Below are positions 47,292-58,062 of a DNA stretch of 64,000 nt, one piece after another. The DNA is from Combretum micranthum (Eukaryota; Streptophyta; Magnoliopsida; Myrtales; Combretaceae), in NCBI GenBank assembly GCA_024138025.1, contig JAMXBD010001196.1, forward strand, positions 372,001 to 436,000, given 5' to 3'. The first letter of the stretch is position 1. Each line of letters begins with the position of its first letter. A program made the position numbers and the translations under genes. The notes under the pieces were generated by a model. That model ran no database searches. It saw nothing but the letters and a program-made list of their open reading frames with translations, and was not told the DNA's origin.

Positions 47292-49039
47292 TGTAATATA
47301 CAAATAAATATTTTATATTAAAGGACAAATATGTCATTTGATATAAAATAAGAGGGTTTTATGGTCAATCCTATTGTTTAAATTAATTATTTTTTCAGTT
47401 ATCAGTTACATGAAAGAATATGAAGAGACGCTATTAAAGACGAAGAGACGTTATTAAAGATAAAGAGATGTTATTAAAGATGAAGAGACGTTATTGAAGA
47501 TGAAGGGACGTTGTTAAAGATGAAGAGGCGTTATTAAAGATAAATAGTTTTTCGTTGTCTTCTATATAAACTAGGCTTCCTCTTCTCAAAAACTCATTCC
47601 TAAACCTAGAAACCTCTCTAAAAAGATCTATTTGTAAGATTTTCTTCAAGGGAAGATAAGATCAAGTGAGTTGATCTTCTTCTTTTCTATGGAGATTTAA
47701 AGGAAAAGTTCTTTACCTAAAGTTCTTTTTATTTTTAAAGATCAAGTTTCGTGGAGAAACTCCATATTTTGTTGGAGATTTTGTAATATGCAATTAAGGA
47801 GGATCAAGATCCAAAGTAAGATATATTGAATCTTTTCTTTTCTTTTGATGATGTTAAAGATCAATTTATTTTTCTTATCTTTTGTTGGAAGTTCTATTTG
47901 TAGGAGAAAACCCGGAGAAAACCCTAGATCTGGGATTAGAGAAATTGTGAAATTTTATTAAAGGAGGAAGGCATGGATTAGGGTTTAGGTGAAGTTAAAT
48001 TAGGTTTATGCTATGGAAGTTGTATATTGAAATCTATTCTGTTTATGTTATCAAGAAATCTGGTGAAATTAGGGTTTTCAATCTTTTAAAAAGGAATTAT
48101 TAGAAGAATTGGAGTTTTGAAAACGAATTATGTACGACCATTCCTTATTTGTATTTGTGCTTATAGGATTAGAATTGCTCAATTGATCTAACTATATTTG
48201 ACTTTTAATTATATTATTTGCTACTTGTACTTGGCTGCTATTAGTAAGGACCACGCAGAGTATGATACTAACATTAGCAACCTGATGATCTATGTGGGAG
48301 GGGTTCTAAGTGGACTCGTGCATAGAAATGATTCCGGTAGATTAAGAGTCATGCTAGGTTAATTATGGTACACAACGATGTGTGAGGAGTATCCAACATC
48401 ACTATATGTATATAAAAGTATTTTGTATAAAAGCTTGTTTTCTTCGGATCATGAGTTACTCTGGGTTTAGAACTAATTTCAAGTTATTCTAAATTGTGTT
48501 TTTTTGCTAATAAAAGATAATAACTTGTGTTTGCTGCATTAGTTTTGGATTGTATGTAAAATTTGAGTGTTGCGTGTTACGTGTTAAGCATGTTTGTTTA
48601 TGATATGGTGTATTGGGCATTTTTGCTCATTCCCTTATGTTTCAGGTATAGTTGAAGATCCGTTAGTGTTTGATTTGTCTGGATATGAAATTTATGTTGA
48701 TGATGGGGAGGATGTTAGTGGATTTGATTATCCTGCTGATCCCTAAAGTAGATATGGATTGAAGATAGTTAATGGAAGACCATATCAAGTTTTAAATTTT
48801 TGGAAACTATTAAAAAAAATTTATTTATATTTTAACTTTAAGATATGTTGGCTTTAGTTTATGCCAACAAGTTATAAGAAAGTGTTGTTATGAAATATTT
48901 ATAAACAAATTCCTTTCATATGTGAGTATTGGAGATATATAATTAAATATTTGTGGATTAGTGAATTCATAGCCTTAGCATATCCTTCTCAAGAGATGAC
49001 ACGTGGCGGGTTGTAATGCCATCAGGTTAGGGCGTTACA
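47292..49039 (+). repeat. 3' LTR of the outer gypsy element
   Basis: Starts TGTAATATAC and ends AGGGCGTTACA, 1748 bp. It contains the 20-bp minisatellite (47422-47547, about six units), the TATA box TATATAAA at 47573-47580, and hairpins at 48847-48868 and 49003-49022. It is followed by the TATAT duplication. Confidence 0.88.
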
Positions 49040-49044
49040 TATAT

Positions 49045-49200
49045 AATATGTATCTATAACTTATCTATATCATATCTTTATGATATCTATTTGGCCAGTT
49101 TATGAGTGAAACTATCAGTTTTTCATCGATATCTGTTTGTTGATAAACATCTGTTTAAAAATGACAAAAATATGATGCCAAAACGACAAGAATATGATGA
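49045..49200. repeat. Right half of the dispersed repeat interrupted by the outer element
   Basis: CAGTTTATGAGTGAAACTAT at 49097-49116 is the reverse complement of part of 8656-8775. The left half is before 13345, so removing the retrotransposon rejoins the repeat. Confidence 0.6.
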
Positions 49201-49446
49201 AACAAACAGACCCACTCCTAAAACTAAACTTAAGTTAGCTGAATATTAATGCGGTTAATCCACATTGATAGGTCAATTTGATCTTTAATTTAAATACATA
49301 CATGTAAATGAACATTTATATGTACATATATATGTATGTATGTATTTTATGATTATGGCCGTCAAAATTTCAATAGGATTATGATGCTAGAATATAGGGT
49401 TTGGTTCATTGGAATGGAATAAAAAATAGAAAGAAATAATAATTCC

Positions 49447-49984
49447 TAGAGTTGTAAACATGCAGGGCTAAGTCGAGATTTTGAAGGTTAAAATTCAAGT
49501 CATTTAGCAAACTAATGAGCTTGGATGAGTTGGGTTTTTAACAAGCTTGAAAAAGTATAGACTTGAACTCGACCTCTGTTAGTAGACTTGCTTAGCTTAA
49601 CAAGGTCGAGCTCAGGCTTATTTGCATATAAATATACATATCTTATATTATATTAATATAAATAATTATATATAAAATTATGTAAATACTTAATAGAAAT
49701 AGTTATATATAATAAAAATATTATAAAAAAATTACTCACAAGCTTGTTTACAGTTCTTAACGAGCCTGTTTGCGAGCTTACTCACAGCTTTTTAATGATC
49801 TTATTCACAAGTCTAAAGAAAAGCTCAGGGTTTGTTCATAAAGTGAAGAAAAGCTCAAGTTGAACTTGTTTATCTAAATGAGTTTCATTTTGAGCTTGAA
49901 CTTGGCTCATTTCTTAAATAAGTTTGCCTAGAGTCGGACCTAAAACAAGTTGAGTTCAAGTAGCTTAACCCATTTGCAACCCTA
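49447..49984. mobile_element. hAT-type MITE, GAGCTCGAGCTTGTT-rich family
   Basis: Starts TAGAGTTGTAAACATG and ends CATTTGCAACCCTA, giving termini TAGRGTTGYAAAYATG-like in inverse. Both halves are rich in GAGCTTG/CAAGCTT motifs around an AT-rich core. Flanking 8-mers ATAATTCC (49439-49446) and GCAATTTC (49985-49992) agree at five of eight positions with three transitions, so the duplication is decayed. It resembles the candidate at 11890-12309. Confidence 0.7.
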
Positions 49985-50087
49985 GCAATTTCTTTGTATC
50001 ATGATTAGATGTATTTTTGGGAAAAAATATTCTTTTATGAGGAATTGCCATTTTTTTTAGTGAAAAAATGAGTAAAGATTCTTTATT

Positions 50088-50108
50088 TATTCCATATTAT
50101 ATGGAATA
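50088..50108. repeat. 21-bp perfect inverted repeat
   Basis: TATTCCATAT-T-ATATGGAATA forms a perfect palindrome with a 1-base centre. The surrounding 49395-50210 region may be an old foldback element, but its outer ends do not match well. Confidence 0.7.
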
Positions 50109-50418
50109 GATATTCCTTACACTAATATTTTTTACAATAAAAAATAAGAGAATAGCTATTCTAAGATGATAAAGATAGAATTCCAATTTTATTCTGATAA
50201 ATAGGGATGGACGCAGGATGATGGATTGGAGGAGCTAGACTTTAATTGAGTTAACATTAGAATTATTCACCATATCCATTTGCTTGCTATTATAATTATA
50301 ATGCATCTTATATATTTTAAAGAATTTCATTAGTCATTCATTGTTATATTTTCTAACTTCATTGGTATAAAAAAATCATTCAAGAAATAACTATGGTTAT
50401 TTATTGCATTTGGTAAGA

Positions 50419-50440
50419 TAATATATATATATATATATAT
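50419..50440. repeat. AT dinucleotide microsatellite
   Basis: An uninterrupted AT run of about eleven units in intergenic DNA. Confidence 0.88.
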
Positions 50441-50733
50441 TGCTTGAAAATTAATTATTGATTGAAAAATAAAGTTAATATGTGGTATAATTAGTGTTAT
50501 TTAGAGATAATCTATTTGACAATATCAAAACATTTAAAATATAAATATATAATTATTATTTGTGGTGTACTACAGATAAAAAAATAATTGTTCGCAATAA
50601 TTTATTTAGTTAAAATATAATTTTATGATAAATGAATTTAATTGAATTAATTATTGTGAAAGAAAAAAAAAAGTTGAGGGAGTGAAAAAAATATTGTAAT
50701 AAATGCATATTGAAAAAAAAAAGGTATATTAAT

Positions 50734-50790
50734 GGATTTGAACCTATGACCCCATAAATATAAAGTCATGTACTTAACTACTAAACAACC
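50734..50790 (-). mobile_element. tRNA-like SINE fragment
   Basis: On the minus strand, GTTTAGTAGTTAAGTA (A-box-like, about 50771-50786) is followed about 30 nt later by GGTTCAAATCC (50734-50744), a perfect Pol III B box (GGTTCRANNCC). The spacing fits a tRNA-derived SINE head. Beyond the B box is an oligo-T stretch. No cloverleaf stems are intact, so it is not a tRNA gene. Confidence 0.45.
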
Positions 50791-50799
50791 TTTGTTTTC

Positions 50800-53580
50800 A
50801 TATCATTAACTACCATTTATAATATATACACATATACTTTTTTTTCCTTTTAAAAAATTTTTTTTTAACTTATTTTTAAAAGAGTTCAAAATATCAACTT
50901 TTAAGTCTAAGGGCCCTATCAGGCCCCCTAAACCCACCCCTCCCAGTTAACTATACACAACATAAAAGCATAGTGTTCTAATGGTAAAGACAAGATGTTT
51001 GAATGGTAGGCTTAATTAGGGTTTGATAAGGTTCTAAACCTATTGTTTGGACAACATAGAAGAGGTAATTGAACATAATCGGTTGCTTTTGGCAATCCCA
51101 ACTTCTATGGATTTTTTGTTTAATTTACGTCCTCTCTTCCAATGTGAACTTCAGGTAAGCTGGTAGAGTTTCTATTTCATGTACAAATGGTAGCCTCTAT
51201 GCATCCAAATGATAGTAGTAAAAACCAGTCATTGGATGCCTATTTGAACATTAAAAGCATACAAGAGTTGAGTGTGATGACAAATTTTTCCTTAAACTTA
51301 TAAATATTCCACCAACTTAAATAAAGATTGATAGAACTTTCACTTGCAAATTAATTCGCGTCTCCTTTTTCACCATTTCTCCTACATTATACTCTTAAAT
51401 TGTGAAAATTATTAAACCCTAAGCATAGTGCTAAATGCTCTTCATTTGCAAATTTTTGAATCGCACTGTACTTTTATCTTGTAAGTGTAAAAGCTTTCTG
51501 TAGGCTCAATGAGCCATTGTGATTGTATCTATTAATAAAAGTGATAGAGTTCTTGATTGAAGGCAATTGTCTCCATGGAAACTTAAGGTAGTTTGAACTA
51601 CGTGTTAAAATAGCCTGGATTTTCTTTAACGCCATCTCCTTAATTTTTTTGCAACTTATTTATTGTTTATTTTTTCATCTATTTACTTGATTTAAATAAA
51701 AATTTGTTCATAATAGCCAATTTACCCCTTCCCTCGTAATTAATGGCCTATTTGCTTTACTGGCTACTTCCGTTTATTCCATAAAATGAGTTTACTAAGA
51801 TGTTTGTGAAAAAGTCCCACCAAATATGGAATAATTATTGCCAAAAGAAGATCTTATGAATGAACACTTCATTGGTCATATTACCTAACTACTCCTCTTC
51901 TTCTTCTTTCTTATCATCTTATTCTTTACTTTCAGGCAACCACCAAAATTGCTTTCTTCCACTTCAAAGTTTAACTAATTGTTTAGGTCCTTCAAAGATT
52001 ATGTGAATTGCTCAAGTTTTCTACTTCTCTTCTCTCTTTATTGTAGACACTTAACAATATAGAGAATCCACATTAGCATGAGAGCTCAAAGTTTTTCATC
52101 AAGGAAACATGGGAAGACTAGCTTTATAAAATATGTGGCAATTCTTTTATTATCCCCAAGCTCCCTTCTAAATTTGATTTTTGTAATTCCATGTGATTTC
52201 TCTCCTCCTTCCGTCTACTCTTGGTTCAATTTATGTTAATATACGTTAGTTAGGTTTTCTCTTGAGCTTTTTATGTGCAATCATGGCATAGTTGCACTAA
52301 AATTGGTCAAGTTAAGGGTAGTGATTATTGATTTATGTTTCATGGTAGGTGGTAGTTAGGCTTTAGTGCTAGGTCATCATGACTAGTTTTCATTTGGAAT
52401 ATAAGGTTATTTTATATTATTTACTCTATTTCTTATGAAGCCTATAATATAATTTTTCCCTAACTACAAAAAAAATACTTTATTATTTTTTTATATAATT
52501 ACAATTCAATTTCCCCTTTTGTTTACATGGTGAAGTGAATAGCTAATGATATCATATCTTTAAAAATCAATAAAAGTGTATATGAAGTTCTTATAAGAGG
52601 CATTGATAATGAGGATTGGATGAGTTGTGTCAAACTATTTTTAAACCAAATATTTACTTTTTCTCTCCTTTTTTTTTTCCTTTGCAAGTTGAGTGGGGGT
52701 TGGGACAGTAATCTTATAGATCAAAATAAAAAAAAATGAATGACAAACAAAGAGTTAAGGGTATAGAGACTCAACCCTATAAATGACACATCCTTTAATA
52801 GCCAAACTGCCTCACTGAGGGGATACTATTGTTTTTCCTATGAGAATAAAACTCGCCCTATTGGCAAGTAAACTAAATGTCATAATAGAGAAAGAGATAA
52901 AACAAAAACAAAGACAAAATCAAAAGAAAAAAAATAGAAGGCCACTTATGGTAATAACATTGGCAAAATAATATTATTATGATCTTCACAATCTTCAAAC
53001 CAATAAGATCTATAGGTGTGATTTGCAATGGTGGAAATGTGATAGAGATAGACAACAATGATAGAAATGGGGAAAAGACTTAAGTCTAACATTAGTAGTG
53101 GAAAATTTATAAATAACGAAATCAGTGGTGATAGATCTACGAATTTATAATGATGAATGATAGGAAAATATTTAAGAAGGAGAGGTGACCATAGAGTAGT
53201 CACATGGTCACTTCCCATGCTAGTGTTTATTTAAGAGAGAAAGAGAGTAAAGCTGTGGTTGTTTTATCTCACCCTCTTTGGTTTTCAACGTTTATCATCA
53301 TATTCATATTTATTAAATGATCATTTGTTCCTTAAATCAATAATCTTTCAAAGTCTCTCAAAACCTAATTTCACCTTTCCCGTTGTCTCAAATTAATTTG
53401 TTAGTATTTTGGACACACATGCGTAAGAGTTTACATTATCATATAACTATAAGGAAAAATTGTATATTTAATTATTTTATTCAAATAATTATTTATGGCA
53501 TTTTTTGTTATTATTATAAACTTTACTCTTATTAGGGGTTATAGATCCAACTCATATGTTTCTATAACCAACGAGAGCCT
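50800..53580. other. Intergenic DNA, no gene seen
   Basis: No frame here has a recognisable domain. AACTTCAGGTAAGC at about 51148 looks like a splice donor, and several polypyrimidine-AG tracts exist, but no exon can be built. The minus-strand frames at 52873-53218 are hydrophobic and low-complexity. Confidence 0.5.
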
Positions 53581-53719
53581 AATATATGTCGGATATATAT
53601 TTAGAAGACTTTGGAATCAAAGTAAGAATGGTCCAACACGCTTTGAGCAAGGAGATCCTAAATATATGGTTATATATATTTAGAGGACATTCAAATCAAG
53701 AGTATTCTAAGTATAGGAC

Positions 53720-55788
53720 ATATACTTGGAAGAGGATTTGAGATAAGGAGAATTTTGTGCAAAACAAAGATGTCTGATACTGTACGCTAGCAGTTGGGAC
53801 AGGAGCACCACCGACCTTGATCAAATTATAGCCGGCGTTGGAATTCAAGAATTTCTTGCTAAGAGTAGCAGGAATTTAACACCTGCTCCAACGCCACCGA
53901 TATTAAGCCGGTGTACGTTGGTTCCAAAATAGCAACATTTTCATGCCGCCCCTATGCCGCCAGCGTTGATTTATGCCATGTGAGCCTTGAGTGTCTATAA
54001 GTTTTTTTTGTGTTGTTACATATATATTCTCGATATTGTCCTAGGGTTTGTAAGAAAAAAGTGGTGTACCTCTTTTTAAGCCTAGATAGATAGATCTAGA
54101 GAGAGAAAGAGATAAAACTGAAGGAAATCTCTCTATAGGAGAAAATCTTATTTCTATTTGTAATCCACCAATTATGATGAAGAATTATGAGATCCACTAG
54201 TGAGGAAAACTTGTAATCCAACTTTAGCATTTACACTATCAGCCTTTGGTTTATGCCGCTGGCATATGTTCAAAAGCTGTCAGCTTTCCTGTTCAAGGGA
54301 AATGAAGAGTTTCACGAATTTCTTTATATCCTAGCCTTATGCATCCTCTCCAAAATCACTCCTAAACCAAGAAAATCCTCTCCATGAGTGATCATAGCAT
54401 CTAAGGAGATTTAGAAGATCATATTAAGGTAATCAAATAACTATCTTTTTTCTTAGAATTTAAAGGATCTATCATATTCCTTAGTGTTTCTATTGGTTTT
54501 AAAGAAGAAATTAAAGAAAACCCTAATTTATTTGGAGATTCAGATTTTTTATGGTAAAGAAGGATTAAGAATCAATTCTAGGTAAGTTTGAATATTCTTA
54601 ATCTTTATGATAACATAGAAGCAATTTTCTATTGATTATTGGTTTGATTTGTATTGAATGGAATCCCAGGGCTTGGAAGGATTGCTAAGAAGATTTGTTA
54701 TTTGGAAGAATTATTGTCAAAGAGGAAGGTATGGATTTATATTTCTGTTAAGATTAGGGTTTTAAGTGAAGTTTAGATTAGGTTTATGCTATGAAAGTTA
54801 TATATTGAAATCTATTCTGTTTGTGTGATCAGGGTTTTGGAGATTTAGAGTCCTATTCCTTGAAATTGATTCGAGTACGACCTTACCTTAATTGTTGAAT
54901 GTGCTTGTAGGCTAGAATTGATAATTGACCTAAACCCATTTGGCTTTTAATTAAATTTTCTTGTGGCTTGTGTTTGGTTGCTGTTAGTAAAGACCAGACA
55001 GATTGTGATACTAATGCTAGGACTATGATAATCTATGTGTGAGGTTAAACCTGAGTGGACTCATGCATAGAAATAATTCTGGTAGTTTAGGAGTTATGTG
55101 ATAACAGGATCGGGAGTATGGGGAGTACCCAACAATAATATATTTATATATTATCTATTTTCTATACTGAGTATTTTTATGGAGTCATGAGTAACTCCAG
55201 GTTTAGGACTGGATTGCAGATGGTTCTAAATTGTGATGTTTGCTGGATAATTAAAAAGATAATAATCTATGTATGTTGCATTAGAATAGGTTGTATGTGA
55301 TTATGTATGATGTGTGCTCATGTGCCTATGTATGTGGTTTGGCGTACTTGACTAGTTTAGCTCACTCTTTTATCTTTTTCAAGAGCAGGTGAAGATCACA
55401 TAGTATATGATTTTATTTGGATATGATGTATTTGTGGACTACGGGGAGAATGATAGTGCACCCGACTTTCCTACCAATGTTTAGATTGGCTAGAATGGAA
55501 TTAGACTAAGTTGAAGACTTTATGAGATTTTATATGTTTTATGAATTTAAGACTGATTTATGAAATTTTCCTTTATGTTATAAGTTTGAATTATGCTGGC
55601 GTGGTTTTATGCCAATAAGGTTTTTTGGATGTTTTATTATTGAAAGTATTGTAAACAGGTACCCTTTTATTTAAGAGTTTAAGTTTCATGATATATATAT
55701 TTTATGCTTTAGTGTTTCATTACCTTAGCGTGTCTATCTATGTTAAGGACACATGGCAGGTGTAATGCCAGCAAGTTAGGGTGTTACA
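53720..55788 (+). repeat. 5' LTR of the third gypsy element (start approximate)
   Basis: The tail matches the outer-element LTRs in order: CATGAGTAACTCCAGGTTTAG, TGGC-GCCA hairpin (55597-55614), TGGCA-TGCCA hairpin (55754-55770), AGGGTGTTACA. The front part differs and contains repeated GCCGGCGTTGG-like motifs (53831-54266). The left boundary was set by weak similarity near AACAAAGATGTC at 53762. Confidence 0.65.
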
Positions 55789-56049
55789 GCTTAATCGATA
55801 TCAAAGTGATAAGTTTTGATCTTATTAGATTTAAGCCATGAACTCCTTAGGACAGTGAGCATTGATGAATGAGGTAGCAATTGGTTAAGGTTGCTATTAG
55901 TTAATATGTTGTGATCTTGTAGTTTTCAATAGTGTTTTGATCCTCTTATGTTGCTTTATCTCTTGATACCTAATGTTCTTACCTAGGATAAGGAATGAGG
56001 CCGATCACATGGTTGGTTAGGTTAGTAGTTCAAGGTATAGAAAGGAAAC

Positions 56050-56340
56050 GTACCTGGTGTTATGAACCACATGATCTTAAGGATTGTGAATGGCCAAAAA
56101 ATGCTTGCTTTGCATGTGCTAAGATTGGATACAGCCACAAGTTTTGTACAGAGATAGTTATCCTATAGATTTTCTGTTCCAAGTGTGAGCAGCGAGAACA
56201 CCAAGCAATAGAGTGTAAAGAGCTTGGAAGGCAAGTAGTTCCAAGGGTTCAGATAAGTCGATCTCAAGAAACCAAGGATAAAGAGCACCTAATGCTGGTT
56301 TCTCTCGGACTGGTGAGGAGGAAGTTAAAGGTATGTTTAT
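56050..56340 (+). pseudogene. Gag nucleocapsid remnant of the third gypsy element
   Basis: Translation from 56050 gives three CCHC-like knuckles: CYEPHDLKDC, CFACAKIGYSHKFC and, after a stop, CSKCEQREHQAIEC. They match the set in the nested chromovirus gag. Only about 260 bp separate the primer site from these knuckles, so most of gag has been deleted. Confidence 0.78.
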
Positions 56341-56575
56341 AGATACCATTAGGAAGTGGGGTTATGTTGAATAGAATTTGTAGGGATGTGGATATAGGAA
56401 TAAAAGGTAGGCATTTACCTGCAAATCTTGTAGTCTTGGATATGTTAGATTTTAGTGTAATTCTAGGAGTAGAATGGTTGGTGAAATATCATGCTACAAT
56501 AGATTGTCACAACCTAGTAGTAGAATTTAGTTTGTCGGATGGAGACCAGTTTATTTATAAGCTTAAAGTGTAAAG
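56340..56575 (+). pseudogene. Protease remnant of the third gypsy element
   Basis: The frame at 56364-56573 contains the second half of the aspartic protease (LVVLDMLDFSVILGVEWL). The D-T-G active site is lost: before it only FIDTI can be read in another frame. Confidence 0.72.
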
Positions 56576-56717
56576 ACCTCCAATTCTACCTACATGTGAG
56601 TTGTGGGGAAGATCGGCTTTGGTAGCTTTGATGATAGAAGATAAACAGAAGATAGATCCTCCTCGGATACCAGTTGTGCGTGAAAACCCAGAAGTTTTTC
56701 CAGAAGATTAACTAAGG

Positions 56718-57551
56718 TTGCCACCAAAGAGAGAAGTTGAGTTTTGTATTGACTTGGTGTCGGGTATTACACCTATTTCAAAGACACCATATCGCATGGC
56801 TCCTACAGAACTTGTAGAGCTCAAAGTACAGCTAGATAACCTATTAAAGAAGTTTATCAGACCTAATGTTTCACCCTGGGGACCTTTGGTTCTATTTGTA
56901 AAGAAGAAGGATGACAGTATGAGATTGTGCATAGGCTATAGAGAGCTGAATCATGTGACTATCAAGAACAAGTACCTTCTGCTAAGGATAGATGATTTAT
57001 TTGATCAGTTGACAAGAGCAAAGGTGTTTTTGAAGATTGAATGAGATCAGGACACCACCAGCTAAGAGTTAGAGCAAAAGATATACAGAAGATAGCTTTT
57101 AGGATCAGGTATGGACACTGTGAATTTGTTGTCATGCCTTTTGGTCTTACCAATGCACTAGCAATTTTTATGGACCTTATGAGTAGAGTCTTCAGAGGTT
57201 ACCTGGACTTGTTTGTAGTAGTGTTTATTGATGATATTGGTGTACTCTAAATCAAAAGAAGAACATGAAGAACATCTAAGGTTGATTCTAACTAGATTGC
57301 AAAATGAGAAATTGTATGCCAAGTTTACGAAGTGTGAGTTCTGGTTAGAACAAGTTTCTTTCTTAGGGTATGATGTAGATGGAAATGGAATACCTATAGA
57401 ACTTAAGAAAGTGAAAGCCGTTGTTGAATGGCTAAGACCTAAAAATGTATTAGAAATCAGAAGTTTTCTAGGAATGACAAGATATTATAGAAGATTTTTG
57501 CAAATTTGCAATCCCATTAACCAGACTAACACAGAAAAGGGTAAAGTATGA
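56718..57551 (+). pseudogene. Reverse transcriptase of the third gypsy element
   Basis: Three successive frames give [17 protein letters not shown] and [14 protein letters not shown], then [13 protein letters not shown] and VVVFIDDI at the active site, then FLGYDVDGNGIP and SFLGMTRYYRRFL. Stops fall at about 57042 and 57248. Both active-site aspartates survive. Confidence 0.85.
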
Positions 57552-58062
57552 ATGGAGTAAAGACTGTGAAAACAGCTTTCAGCGATTAAAGAATAAGTTA
57601 GTATCTAACCCAATGCTAGCCTTACCGGTGAGTGGTGAGGAGTATGTTATCTATAGTGATGCCTCTATACAAGAATTAGGTTATGTGTTGATGTAGAGAG
57701 GCAAGGTGATAGCATATGCTTCTAAACAGTTGAAGCCTTATGAGAAGAATTATCCTACACATAATCTGGAACTAGCAGCAGTTATTCATGTCTTGAAGTT
57801 ATGGAGACACTATTTGTATGGGGAAATATGTAAAGTATATACATATCATAAAAGTCTAAGATATATCCTTACCCAAAAGGAGCTGAATATGAGGCAAAGA
57901 AGATGGTTGGAACTTATCAAAGATTATGATGTGGATATTCAGTATCATCCTAAGAAGGCAAATGTTATAGCTGATGCCTTAAGTAGGAAGCGAGTTGAGA
58001 ATCTTGCAGCTTTGATCACTTCTAAACATCATTTGATAGATGATATGAGAAAGTTGGAGTAG
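57552..58062 (+). pseudogene. RNase H of the third gypsy element
   Basis: A segment with YSDASIQELGYVL ends in a stop at 57693. The frame 57706-58062 then continues with [35 protein letters not shown] and IADALSRKR, a standard gypsy RNase H with its conserved end. One internal stop is the only break in this part. Confidence 0.85.

Larger units (their letters stand above)
13345..49039 (+). mobile_element. Outer Ty3/gypsy element, host to all nested insertions up to 49 kb
   Basis: Homologous LTRs lie at 13345-15102 and 47292-49039. They are flanked by a 5-bp direct repeat TATAT (13340-13344 and 49040-49044) and carry a primer-binding site and a polypurine tract at their inner edges. The internal part, once insertions are removed, is only about 3.6 kb (15103-16613, 26586-28458, 47059-47291). 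It holds no open frame, only a possible integrase shred at about 27450-27500. It is therefore either a non-autonomous element or an old, deleted copy. The 35.7-kb span is due to the nested chromovirus, solo LTR and Tat element. Confidence 0.85.

Noticed and set aside
53495..53683. 62-residue frame with hydrophobic start
   Set aside because: It spans the diverged repeats before the third gypsy element and has no recognisable motif.
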